From positions 1,236,668 through 1,300,667 of the forward strand of contig WBVU01000011.1 in assembly GCA_009192285.1 (NCBI GenBank): a DNA stretch of 64,000 nucleotides, read 5' to 3'. The notes under the pieces were generated by a model. The model ran no database searches and was not told the DNA's origin. It saw nothing but the letters and a program-made list of their open reading frames with translations. The DNA is from Morchella semilibera (Eukaryota; Ascomycota; Pezizomycetes; Pezizales; Morchellaceae). This document shows positions 22,492 to 32,633 of the stretch, piece after piece; the first letter of the stretch is position 1, and each line of letters opens with the position of its first letter. Made by a program: the position numbers and the translations under genes.

Positions 22492-23502
22492 CTACGGCTT
22501 CTTTACAAACTCCGGTGACAGCTGGTCGATGATGTTCCTCTCGTCCGCCCATGCGAGCTTCACATACCTTCATACACCATCACTCGTCAGCCAGCTAATT
22601 AACCAGCAAACCGATCATTTCCACATCATCACCACCTGCGGGGTCAAAACTCACTTCGTATGACTCCCCCTCGCAAACAGCACATCCTCCTCATTCCGGA
22701 AAGCGATGCTCGTGAACGCAAGCGTCTTCCCAACTACCACACGCACCCCATCAGCCAAGCAGCAACAACCAACAACAACAACAAGAGACAGAGACTCACA
22801 TCTATCGCACGTCACCTCCGCACGCACTTTATTCCCCACCGGCCCTCCAGACGCCAAGTACGTGACTGCGCGCGCCCACCAAATACTCAGCTCTGCGCAT
22901 CTCTCTTCCGGGGAGGGAGGGGGGGGGGGGGCTATATACCGTTGATATCGGTGCTCACGCCCGTCGAGTAGAGTCCCTTGGATGCGACGGCGAGCGAGCC
23001 GCCAAGGTCCAACCATGGATTGCGATCCGTGCCACCGTGGGAGAATCCGAAGGCGGTTTCTAAAACATCATTGTGGTGAAATCGAGCACGGACGCACTCA
23101 TTGGGGGGGGGGGGGGGACGGGGGAGTACGGTGTGGCTGCTTCTCGACGGTGAGTTCAAAGTTGACCTTCCCGGGTTCGGCGTGGGTGAGCTTGAGCTGT
23201 GGTGGGGGTGCCAATGATCGCTTGGTCAGGTGGGTCGTACAAGGCGCAGGGAGGGATTGGAGGGGGGGGGTACGCTTTGGAGGAGTCTATTTTGAGGGGG
23301 GGGTCAGTGGATTTCTGGGACTTAGGGAAGAGTTTGGGATGGCTGTTAATACCTTGGCTCTAACCCGCTGGATTCGAGGAAAGACGACCAGACCTGTGTA
23401 ATATAGCAATCAATTGTGTTGTCCAAGACCTCAAAAGGGGCCGGAGATCAAAGAAAATCAACTGACAGAGCGGACAAACTTTAGTGCTGGTGATGCAGAC
23501 AT
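22492..23502 (-). CDS. Hotdog-fold acyl-CoA thioesterase (ACOT13/PaaI-like), altered core motif
   Basis: No long open frame exists here; the gene appears only after splicing eight small exons: 23467-23502, 23353-23393, 23274-23286 (13 nt), 23130-23196, 22940-23059, 22800-22865, 22655-22733, 22492-22567. They total 498 nt and 165 aa with no stop. Recognisable 4HBT thioesterase parts are FVRSVWSSFLESSGLEP, LKLTHAEPGKVNFELTVEKQ, HGGT, DLGGSLAVASKGLYSTGVST, DINVTYLASGGPVGNKVRAE and GKTLAFTSIAFRNEEDVLFA. Such enzymes hydrolyse acyl-CoA thioesters. The stretch around HGGT is abnormal: residues DRNPWL stand where the family has about five hydrophobic residues (IASMV-like), and QPHQTAFGFS precedes it. 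The DNA looks like the family sequence with single-base insertions (see findings), so activity is in doubt. The gene is divergent from GatA. Confidence 0.8.
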
Positions 23503-23747
23503 TGTTTAGTTAATTTATAAAAAAGGCTGTTAATTTCCTGGGCTCTGGCGCTGATATTCGAATCCTTCCGGGTAACCTCGGCTGCTTGTAGCAGAAGAAT
23601 AGGAATGGTTACCCTGCCTGCCCTTCTTGTTACCCGCCCGCCCTGTCAATGACGGAATCGCCAGTTCCTTCCTCTTTTTTTTTTTTAAGCCTCAATTACC
23701 ACACTGTCTAAGAGAACTACAGACTTTTACTACACCACCACCACGCA
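23503..23747. promoter_or_regulatory. Bidirectional promoter region (thioesterase / GatA)
   Basis: Only 245 bp separate the divergent start codons at 23502 (-) and 23748 (+). A T-run precedes the GatA start. No specific factor site can be named. Confidence 0.6.
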
Positions 23748-25744
23748 ATGCTATCTCGACTCGGTGCGGCCAGGCAGTTCCTCAAAGCTGCACGGAGTAA
23801 CAAGCATCTCAATGCCTTCATCTCACTCAAGCCCGAGGACGCCCTCCTCGCCGAAGCTGCGTCTGTGGATTCCCGGCTGGGGACCTGTGAGTGCTACATT
23901 GGATTGGAATTGGAAATTGGAATTGTAGAGAGAGAGAGAGAGAGATACAAAAAGAGAATTCTTCATGGGTGCTGTTAGTAACGGTGTAATGGTCTAGTGC
24001 AAAGGAAATCTGATCATAGCAGTATCGACGGCCGCATCATTGCCGTGAAGGATAACATATGCACCAAAGACCTGCCGACCACCTGCGCTTCGGAGATGCT
24101 TCGAGGTTAGTTCAATCGGGCCCGAGTAAATGGGAGGGCGAGAGATGGAGTGGAGACTGAGGATTAAAGTTGTTACAAACCAGACTACGTCTCGCCCTAC
24201 GAAGCCACCGTCGTTCACAACTTAAAGCGCGCCGGCGCCCTCATCATGGGAAAGACAAACATGGACGAGTTCGGCATGGGGTAAGCACCCCCCCCCCCCA
24301 GCGACATACATCCAATCCAGCCAGCCTCCAGTAGTAGTAGCAGTAGTAACATACATATCTGATTCCGGCGGAGCAGTAGATAACAAAGGAGCCCACAGAT
24401 CCCACTCCATGTACTCAGCCTTCGGCGCCGTCGTTGGGCCCTCGCCGCCCGACGACCAGCATCCCCGGTCTGCAGGCGGAAGCTCTGGGGGCAGTGCGGT
24501 CGCCGTAGCTATGGGGATGTGTGATGCGTATGCCCCCCCCCCCCCAATTCTGGGGAGAATGGATAAGCTGAGGTGCTAGGGAGGATAGTGCGCTAGGTAC
24601 GGATACGGGCGGGTCGGTGCGGCTGCCTGCCTCGTATTGTGGGGTGGTGGGGTTCAAGCCGTCGTATGGGATGCTCTCCCGGTGGGGGGTAGTGGCGTAT
24701 GCAAGCTCGCTGGATACGGTGGGGATCTTGGGGAGGGATGTGGAGAGTGTCAGGAATGTTTTTGGTATGTATAAGAAGGTTTAATATGCGGCTATTAGGG
24801 GGGGGGGGGGTTATTGCTAATGGGCGGACTGCAGATGGGATAAATGAACACGATCCTAGAGACCCCACCAGTCTGTCTGAGGAAACCCGAAAACGCCTCA
24901 AACAGAAAATGTCACAACCAAAAAGTAGCAAAGGGCCTTTACGGATCGGAATTCCCGCGGTTTGTGCAGAACAAGCTCCATCTATCACTCCTAACTAACC
25001 GCGACATCACAGGAGTATAACGTCCATGAACTCACCCCCAGCGTGCGCGAAGCATGGGAAGTGGTCGCCGCCCAGCTCCTCCAACGTGGGCATGAAGTCC
25101 ACCTCATCTCCCTCCCACACACCAAGCACTCCCTCTCCGCCTACTACGTCCTCGCACCCGCCGAGGCCTCCTCCAACCTCGCTAAATACGACGGCGTGCG
25201 CTACGGACACCGATCCGCGCAAGACCGCGACCCCGACACCGGCACCCTCTTCGCACCCACCCGCCACACCGGCTTCGGCGACGAAGTCCGGCGGCGCATC
25301 CTGATAGGCGCATATACGCTTAGCTCCGAGGCCAAGGAGAATTACTTTATCCAGGCGCAGAAGGTGCGCGGGCTCATCCAGAAGGACTTTGACGATGCCT
25401 TTGCGCAGCCCAACTGGCTCAAGTACGGCAGGGACAAGCGGGGCTCGTCAAAGGATGGGGAGAGGGTGGACGTGATCCTGGCGCCGTGCTCGTTGTCGGT
25501 GGCGCCGCTGTTGGAGGACGTGAGGGCCCAGAGCTCGCCGCTGGACTCGTATGTGAATGATGTGTTGACGGTGCCGGCGAGCTTAGCGGGGATCCCGGCG
25601 ATCAGTGTGCCGGTCATGGTCGAGAGTGACAAGAACCCGCAGAAGCGTCCGATCGGGATGCAGATAATGGCGCAGTATGGTGATGAGGAGATGCTGTGGG
25701 AGGCGTCAAAGATCTTGGAGGGTCTGGGGCCAATCAAGGCTTAG
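23748..25744 (+). CDS. GatA (HER2): Mitochondrial glutamyl-tRNA(Gln) amidotransferase subunit A
   Basis: Catalytic glutaminase subunit that converts Glu-tRNA-Gln into Gln-tRNA-Gln in mitochondria. Seven exons: 23748-23886, 23998-24105, 24184-24280, 24399-24527, 24589-24764, 24835-24959, 25013-25744, summing to 501 aa in frame. The amidase-signature catalytic set is complete: Lys in [12 protein letters not shown], the cis-Ser in [15 protein letters not shown] and the nucleophile region in [16 protein letters not shown]. The C-terminal half shows [20 protein letters not shown] and [20 protein letters not shown], typical of GatA. The start is basic and Ala-rich ([20 protein letters not shown]), fitting mitochondrial import. 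Introns 3 and 4 carry C-runs close to the donor, and intron 5 has a G-run. Confidence 0.96.
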
Positions 25745-26539
25745 ATGTAAAATAGATAAAGTAGAGAATCATAAAACCAGACTTTTATATCATTTCCACC
25801 TGACCTGTTCTCAGCGACCATCATTTTCTTCCCCCCCCCCCCCCCTTTCACCTTCTCACCTCAGTGGGACATCTCTTTTTTTTTTTCTTTTTGCCGGCGC
25901 CTCTAGAGTATATATATTCACATCCGGTCAGAGCACTATTTCTAGCTAAACTACATGTAAGTACTTATATATACTCCCGAATTACTATTGATAAAACGAT
26001 TCAACCCGATTTCTTTTATTTTATTTCTGACTGAAAAACAAACCCCCCCCCCCCCCCCCGCGCTTGAGATCGTGATCATATATTACTTTACAAGTCATTC
26101 ATCCTATACTGCGCGGGATCTGTTAATTCGACGAGGCACCCTATGTATTTACCATTAGTTTAATTTGTGGTATCTCGCCTCAGCGCCTGTGTTCTCAGAA
26201 GTATGCACAGACGGCGTATTTCTGAGGGAATAATCGATCTTAGCACCCAATGTGGCTAGCAGCACCCTTACCCGAATAATGTCTTCATCGTTGACAGAGT
26301 ATATAACCGCCTAGAAGGTGTTAATTTTTGTATAATCAGCAGGGAACAGTAATTTAAGGCTTAGAGATTAATGGTGTTTTTCGGTGTTGTATTGTTACAT
26401 TTCCCCAAAATTTTGTTTTGTGGGGGGGAAATGGTTGCCACTCACGCTGTGAGGGTCTGTGCTCGCGCAAGAGAATAACGCCCCGTTGAGATGATGGAGG
26501 AGAAGCTTCTTCCCGAGAAGAAAAGAGGAAAAAAACTAA
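25745..26539. other. Intergenic (convergent GatA / eIF3g), left part
   Basis: Contains C-runs at about 25833-25846 and 26043-26059, a TACATGTA at 25952 and a short SINE-head-like fragment near 26429-26465. No gene seen before the tRNA. Confidence 0.6.
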
Positions 26540-26611
26540 TGGAGACGCGGGGAATCGAACCCCGGACCACCTCTATGCTAAAGAGGTATTATACCACTAA
26601 ACCACATCCCC
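26540..26611 (-). tRNA. tRNA-Ala (AGC), copy 1
   Basis: On the minus strand the 72-nt sequence folds as a cloverleaf: acceptor GGGGATG with CGTCTCC (a G-T pair allowed), D-arm around GGTTTAGTGGTATAATACC, anticodon stem CCTCT/AGAGG with loop TTAGCAT (anticodon AGC, alanine), and T-arm CCGGGGTTCGATTCCCCG. There is no intron and no encoded CCA. An A-run on the plus strand at 26530-26535 gives the polymerase III T-terminator just downstream. Identical in sequence to the gene at 32562-32633. Confidence 0.96.
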
Positions 26612-27239
26612 ATTGGTACTTAGTCCTTGATAAATTCAATTCTCAAATGCAAAGTTTATCTTTGAAACTAGCGTTAGCATAAGTACATGTAGTTAACAGC
26701 TATTTTTGATTGGCCCTATAGTAAGTATTATCAACTACTACCCAACTCAATGGGTGCACGGTCCAGGCTGCGATTTCATCCATCTAAGGGGTAGAGCTTT
26801 AATAAGTTGTGATAATTGGTACATACGTCACAAAGAAATCTTTTTCAGCCAGAAATAAATATAAAAATCGAGTTGAACCATTTAAAAAAAAACTCTACTT
26901 CGAACGGATGTGAATATAGAGGCAAGGAAATGAATATACAGATATAATGCTTTACTAATCCCGCGACTAGACATTGGGAGCCACGTTCCAGGATTAGCCC
27001 TCGTCACCGAGCAATCGCATATTCAATTTCAGCACATCTTCGGCACAACTAGCAGCAATTAAAGTGCAGGGGTTGTAATTTGACATCCGTGCTTGATTTT
27101 CATTTTTGAAGAGATAATGGAGAGAATTGGGAGTTAAAAAAGAATTGTACAAAACTTTTTGGATATTTTTATAGTTTTCTGTACCTAAGATTATCCATAA
27201 GAGGGGGCGAAAGAAAAGCAGAGGCAAGTTTCACTAGAT
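26612..27239. other. Intergenic, tRNA to eIF3g 3' end
   Basis: Includes the 5' flank of the tRNA and the probable 3' UTR of eIF3g. One TACATGTA at 26684. No gene seen. Confidence 0.6.
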
Positions 27240-28268
27240 TTAAGCCGACTTCTTGGCGAATTCGACCCTCAAGATCAAATGACCGTAACCAACTAGATCC
27301 TCTATCAGTACTTGAAAGGGAAGTAGAAAGAAGCAAGAGATACTTACATCCGTCCATCTTCTCACAGGCCCTCGCCGCATCACCCCTATCCGCAAAGGAG
27401 ATGAAAGCGAAGCCCTTTGCCCTTCCAGTTTCTCTGTCTTTTGCCAAAAATACCCTCGTGACCTTTCCGAATCGCTCGAACATAGCCTTCAAGTCGTTCT
27501 CCTCCGCAAATTCAGACACGTTTGTGACCCTAAGGGTGGCAAGGTCGTCCCTGTCCTTGAAGTTTCCACCTCCCATGGTCTCTCCAGCGCCCTTCTTTCC
27601 ACGCAAATGAGGAGCAACATAGCTTCCCTTTGTCATTCCCAAGCCACCAACATCCTCTGCCGCATTACCGCTATCACCAGCACCAGAACCAGACGCAGCA
27701 ACATCGTCGAGAGGAGGAAGGGTATCCTTGAAGGGACAGCGGGCTGTGAAATGGTCACCCTTACAGATACGACAAGCAACTTTCTTGTCCTTGAGCTGGT
27801 CCCTCAGACTGTCCTCCTCCTTGTTCTCCTCCTTATTTGAGCTCTTCCAGTTTGACGAGGGGCGGAAAACGATGTTCTCACCCACAGAGGTCGTGGAGAG
27901 ATCTGGACCGCGGGGGTGGCCCTTCTCGGCGCCAAATTTGGGCCATTCTTTGCGTTCTGCGACTCGTGGGTTGACGTGTTCCTTTACGACTGTAGTGCGG
28001 ATCTTGCGTGTAGTCTTGATCTTCTTGCCAGCGTCATTGAAGCGATAGGTAATTATTGTCTTTGTGCCGTCGGGGTTCGACAGAACCTGTTGAGGGGGGA
28101 GGACTGTTGGGTCATCGAACTCTTCATCGTCAGCCCAGTTGGCTCTTCTGTCTCGGAGGTTAGAGGATGATCCTGTAGAGGTTTTATTTTTTTATTTCTA
28201 TTTTTCCCCATTCCCTCCTCCTAATCATTTTTTCTTGGGAGAATGAGAGCTTACGAGGGGTCAGGCAT
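27240..28268 (-). CDS. TIF35: Translation initiation factor eIF3 subunit g
   Basis: eIF3g is the RNA-binding subunit of eIF3, acting in 40S scanning and reinitiation. The two main exons are 27348-28172 and 27240-27292 (intron 27293-27347). The protein shows [54 protein letters not shown] and [13 protein letters not shown], then a zinc knuckle [15 protein letters not shown] and a C-terminal RRM ([39 protein letters not shown]) ending [16 protein letters not shown]. The start is uncertain: a 14-nt first exon (28255-28268, Met-Pro-Asp-Pro) with donor GTAAGC is the only ATG nearby, but joining it to the clear acceptor at 28173-28175 puts the frame off by one base (see findings). It shares a 332-bp divergent promoter region with the zinc-finger gene. 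Confidence 0.92.
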
Positions 28269-28600
28269 GATTAATTATGTGGGATAGATGTTCCTAGAGT
28301 TCTTTTCTTTTTGTATTCTGTATCTAGGGATACGATGAGGGTAGATAGTTATCGATGGAGGTTGTAGTGGGGCTGGAGGTTGGTGGCAATCAGCTTGTTC
28401 AAAAAAAAAAAGCGGAGTCACTCCTTTGTGCGTCTGCCAAGATTACGCCAATAGAAAGCAAACGGGGGTTCTTCAACATGCAGTGCGGCTCTCCTCCCTC
28501 AGATCAGCTTGGGGATCTCACCCCCCATAATTGCTTGACCTGGTACTCACCTCCGAAGTCATATCTCGGCATACACACAAACAATATCCTCAACTAAATA
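28269..28600. promoter_or_regulatory. Bidirectional promoter region (eIF3g / zinc-finger gene)
   Basis: 332 bp between divergent starts at 28268 (-) and 28601 (+). It includes an A10-11 run near 28401. No defined operator is visible. Confidence 0.55.
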
Positions 28601-29232
28601 ATGTCGCGACTAACTGGCGAGGTACCTCACCTCCCACAATCCCAACTACCATGCTAATAACCTCAGGGCGGTGGCCGTACCAGCGGTGGAATACCACCCC
28701 CGAAGACAGAGAGCGCGGTCCAGGCACGGAAATCATTCTACTGTACCCTCCTCCCTCTATATCCAACGGGTAAAACTAGTACAATCTATCTAAACCACCG
28801 CGTACTCTAGGTGAACTATGCTCAAAAGGTTACTCTCGTATGAATGAGTTCGAAGCTCACGAAAACTCCTACGACCATCAACACAAGAAGCGGTTCCAGG
28901 AAATGAAAGCTATGCAGCGCGACCCTTCCACCGCTGAGAAGCGCCGGGAGCGTGAGCGCCGGCAGGACGAGAAAGCCGGAGTCATTACGATCAAGCCTCT
29001 CAAGCTCGCCGCGGATGAAAAGAAAGCTGGCGGGTTTAAAAAGGGCGGGTTCAAAAGCGCGTTTGGAAACGAAGAGGAGAAGAAGGTTGTGCCTGCCGCA
29101 TCAATGGGTGGGTTCAAGAAGGCATTCGTGGCCCCGGAAGAGTCAAAAGTAGCAGGGGCAACAGTGGCAGAGGAGAGCGATACGGAGGATGAAGGGTACG
29201 AAAGATATGACCCAGCGAAACCCACAGATTAA
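28601..29232 (+). CDS. C2H2 zinc-finger protein (GPATCH8/ZNF804-type finger)
   Basis: Exons 28601-28621, 28667-28742 and 28811-29232 give 172 aa in frame. The finger spans exons 2-3: the first Cys codon is split by intron 2, then CELCSKGYSRMNEFEAHENS followed by YDHQHKKRFQEMK gives Cys2-His2 with the long His spacing seen in GPATCH8/ZNF804-type fingers. After it come a Lys/Arg/Glu-rich coiled segment (STAEKRRERERRQDEKAG) and repeated GGFKK(G/A)xF units at about residues 110-150, ending in an acidic tail. Proteins with this finger are nuclear and tend to be linked to RNA processing; that role is inferred here. I do not recognise a named yeast orthologue. Confidence 0.85.
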
Positions 29233-29425
29233 GAGAAGCTAGAGAAAATACTGTATCTAATAGCTTTGGCATCATTACCCGATTCCACCGCTACAACCAG
29301 GCCAATAACTGTTGCTAGCGCGTAATATGTACTATCTAGTGTTCATCAATAATTTGCGCCTCGCAAAATGCTACACCTTTTTTTTAATCCCATTTCCACG
29401 CCTTTAACTCATATTTCATAACCAC

Positions 29426-30477
29426 TTATACTGCCCTCATGAAGAAGACATTGTAGAGGTGGTCGTAATGCTTCCCTAGGTATCCCCTCACCGGCCCCGA
29501 CTGGGCGATAACGAAAAGCCCTGAAAGCCATGTGCCAGCTACTGCTACTGCTGTAGCGCCTGTTATGCGCTGCCGCCGCTTGTCGATTTTTAGGTATTTT
29601 GCCCAACCTACCCCCCTCAGTTAGTTAACCTTGCACAAATAATTTATATCCCCCAAATGAGGACCCACCAAAAACGACATGGTAGGACACCAGCCCAACC
29701 ATCACCGTGTAGAATCCGGTGCCAATCCATTTCCCCCACCTTCCCATCCTGAACCCATGCCCTAGATACTCCAGCGTGATATCGCTACTCCCGCCATCAA
29801 CCCACAAAGGCACGGCCCTCAATAGCCCTGTGTGCGCCGCCACGAATGGTAACACGGCCCATCCCGCCAGACTTACCCCTGAGAAGTTCCTCAGACGCCA
29901 TTGCGACACCGTCGGTGGAGGGCTCCCACCGTAGCGCTTTCTCTGCTGGTAGTGTCTGTATGCCCGCAATCCTAGCCCCGACCCAACGTGCAGAAGAAGT
30001 GACCCAGGGATGAGTATCGATTCTACAATTGGGTGCGATTGGTAGAAGTAGGTGCGTGCAAGGAGAAGAGAGGAATTCCCGGCATCGAGGCCCATAAAGA
30101 GAGGCGTCAACGAGACTGTAGTAGCATGGAGACCCAGGAAGGCGCTGAACGCATAGGATGAGTATTTTTGTGAGCGTGCCACTGTCAGTATAGCAGGTGG
30201 AGTTAGCTGAGTAAAATCTAACACTAATAAAGATTTTTTTTTTCCTCTCTCCCGAGAACTTACACCAGAAGGCCAGGTTAGATGAGCTTTGTGAGTAATT
30301 TGAGTAGTTTGAGGCAGAAAGGTCGGTAGGCTTTCTCTCTACGAGATTCATAGGTATCTGTTCCGCATTATAGTAGTAGTCTGCTTCGTCGTCTTCAATA
30401 GGTGACGGGGCGAGTTCCTGCATGGAAATGAGGGAGATTTCATCATCCTCTGGAACGCGAGAAGGTCGTCGGTACAT
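29426..30477 (-). CDS. MCP1: Mitochondrial membrane protein MCP1-like (DUF1691)
   Basis: MCP1 is a multi-spanning mitochondrial outer-membrane protein that, when overexpressed in yeast, suppresses loss of ERMES or Mdm10 lipid-transfer functions. Exons 30264-30477, 29669-30181 and 29426-29607 give 302 aa in frame. A polar N-terminus (DEISLISMQELAPSPIED) precedes the hallmark SSNLAFWLARSQKYSSYAFS, with FLGLHATTVSLTPLF directly after; later membrane segments are ESILIPGSLLLHVGSGLGLR, GVSLAGWAVLPFVAAHTGLL and GFYTVMVGLVSYHVVFGWAK. Exon 3 supplies a last helix (ITGATAVAVAGTWLSGLFVI) and the end LYNVFFMRAV. Read without splicing the protein would end early at VQG, so both introns matter. The gene is divergent from ETR1 by 312 bp. 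Confidence 0.9.
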
Positions 30478-30789
30478 GTGGGATAACGAGAGGGTGGTTT
30501 ACAGACGGAAAATGAGTGCTGGGATGAAGACGAAAAAGAGAGTGGGATTGATAACAATGCGATGCGCCATAGAAGAGGGGAATATATGACCAGGGATTGT
30601 ATGTTTAGTTTACAGACTCTAAAATTCACCAATCATCCATGACGTCGCTGATTGACAGCCACCAGGACCGAGGTCCAGCCTTCCTTCCTTCCTTCCGATA
30701 AGATATATCACCACCAGCTGAGATATCCACCCTCAATTGCAAACATCATCATTTCAAAACCCTCTCTGTTCGTTTAAGTGGCTGAAATT
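30478..30789. promoter_or_regulatory. Bidirectional promoter region (MCP1 / ETR1)
   Basis: 312 bp between divergent starts, both for mitochondrial lipid-related products. A CCTT repeat followed by a GATAAG site lies at about 30680-30705. Co-regulation is an inference. Confidence 0.55.
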
Positions 30790-32116
30790 ATGAACTGCAC
30801 TATGAAGCGCGCCCTGCTCGCATCGTTGCGCAGCAGCCCCACCTCACGTCTCATGTCCAAGCGCTATGTCTCAGTATTTGGCTACACCCAGGCAAAAGCC
30901 CTCGTATACTCAAAATACGGCCAGCCACAAGACGTCATAAAGTATACCACTTCCAGAACCTCAATTTATGAACATGTGCTGACGCCGCAGGACCCCATGA
31001 AGCCTGCACTCGTATTCCATAGCTCCCGCCTATAACGAAGAAATCACTGTCAAATTCCTGGCTTCTCCGATCAACCCAGCAGATATCAATCAAGTAGGAG
31101 TCTTTCTTATGATATTCCACCCACACTAACACCCCTAGATTGAAGGTGTCTACCCCTCGAAGCCCCCACTAACTACCATCCTCGGCACCCCCGAGCCCTC
31201 CGCTGTCGGCGGCAACGAAGGTGTCGTCGAAGTTATTGCTGTCGGCGATAAGGTGAATGGCTTCAAGCCCGGCAACCGCGCAATCATGCGCAACACAGGA
31301 TTTGGAACCTGGTGCACACATGCTTCAGCCAAATCCTCCGACCTGCTAAAGATTCCCGATAACAAATCCATCACTCCTATCCAGGCTGCTACGATCTCGG
31401 TGAACCCATGCACTGCCTACCGCATGTTAAAGGATTTCACAACGTTGGAGAAGGGCGACTGGTTCATCCAGAACGGCGCAAACTCTGGCGTTGGGAGGAG
31501 CGCAATCCAGCTAGGAAGGTTATGGGGATTGAAGAGCATCAACGTCATCAGGGACAGAGCCAATGCTGATGGGCTCAAGGATGAGCTTAAAGCGCTAGGC
31601 GCAGACATAGTAGTGACGGAGTCAGAGCTTGCAGACCGGAACCATATGTCAGAAATTAAGAAGCTCGCTGGGAAAAGGGGTGTAAGAGTTGGATTGAATT
31701 GCGTTGGTGGAAATGCAACAACAGATCTTATCCGACAACTAGGGTAAACATTCCCCCCATATTACATGCCTAGTCTTACTGAAATCACCACCAACCACAG
31801 GCAGGGAGGTCACCTTGTAACCTACGGCGGCATGTCCCGCAAACCTATCACTGTGCCCACGTCTCTCTTCATATTCAAGGATATACACCTCCACGGCTTC
31901 TGGGTCTCGGCCTGGTCAGACAAGAATCCACAGGAGAAACAGGCCATGGTTGACGAGATATTCGGATACATCACTTCCGGAGAATTCAAGGACACGCCTG
32001 TGCAGGAAACTAACTGGACGCCTACAACGAAGGTGGAGGTATTAAAAGAGGCTATTGCACGCAGTGGACAGGCATTTGGGGGGAAGAAGCAGGTTTTCGT
32101 TTTCAAAGAGCAGTAG
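30790..32116 (+). CDS. ETR1: Mitochondrial trans-2-enoyl-ACP/CoA reductase
   Basis: NADPH-dependent enoyl reductase of mitochondrial type II fatty-acid synthesis (MDR superfamily). Exons 30790-30941, 31003-31093, 31139-31743 and 31801-32116 give 387 aa in frame. An acid-poor, Arg/Ser-rich start (MKRALLASLRSSPTSRLMSK) is a plausible presequence. Family motifs: ALVYSKYGQPQDV, VKFLASPINPADINQIEGVY, GNEGVVEVIAVGDKV, FGTWCTHA, ATISVNPCTAYRML, the nucleotide-binding NGANSGVGRSAIQLGRLWGL, GLNCVGGNAT, GGHLVTYGGMSRKPITVPTS and FKDIHLHGFWVSAW. The essential Tyr region corresponds to INPADINQIEGVYPSKP. It shares a promoter region with MCP1. Confidence 0.95.
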
Positions 32117-32561
32117 CCTCAATCAGAATATTCAGAAGCGTGTAAATTATACGACAAAACACTGTGAAATTTTGACTTGATTATGCCCGGGAGACCGGAG
32201 CCGGTCTTTTGCCTGAGTATGGGGGGACGCCCCGACTCTGTTGATCATAGGATCACAGGAAATCACTCGTCCATGGCATTCTTTTTTCTTGGGTTATGTG
32301 CTTGCCGCGAAAATAAGTTTCTGCCACTTCTATGTTGCAACAGCGTTTTCTCACGGAAACTTATTCTCAGCACAAGTATTATGCGAGATCTTGCCTTGGG
32401 TCGCAGCTCACCAGCCTACCAGACTAGATATTCATATATTAACTAAGCATTAGTTTCTCTGATTACATGCTTGGTTCCGGTCTGGTCCGGCAGGCTCCTC
32501 AATATAGTATGAAAAACGTGATGTTTCTTTCCACCTCATTAGGAGCAAGCAAAAATGTTAA
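32117..32561. other. Intergenic, ETR1 3' flank
   Basis: 445 bp between ETR1 and the second tRNA gene. Open frames here show no known domain. Confidence 0.6.
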
Positions 32562-32633
32562 TGGAGACGCGGGGAATCGAACCCCGGACCACCTCTATGC
32601 TAAAGAGGTATTATACCACTAAACCACATCCCC
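32562..32633 (-). tRNA. tRNA-Ala (AGC), copy 2
   Basis: Identical 72-nt cloverleaf to the copy at 26540-26611, same strand, anticodon AGC, no intron. An A5 run at 32551-32555 provides the polymerase III terminator on the minus strand. The flanks of the two copies differ, so the duplication is not recent or did not include flanking DNA. Confidence 0.96.
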
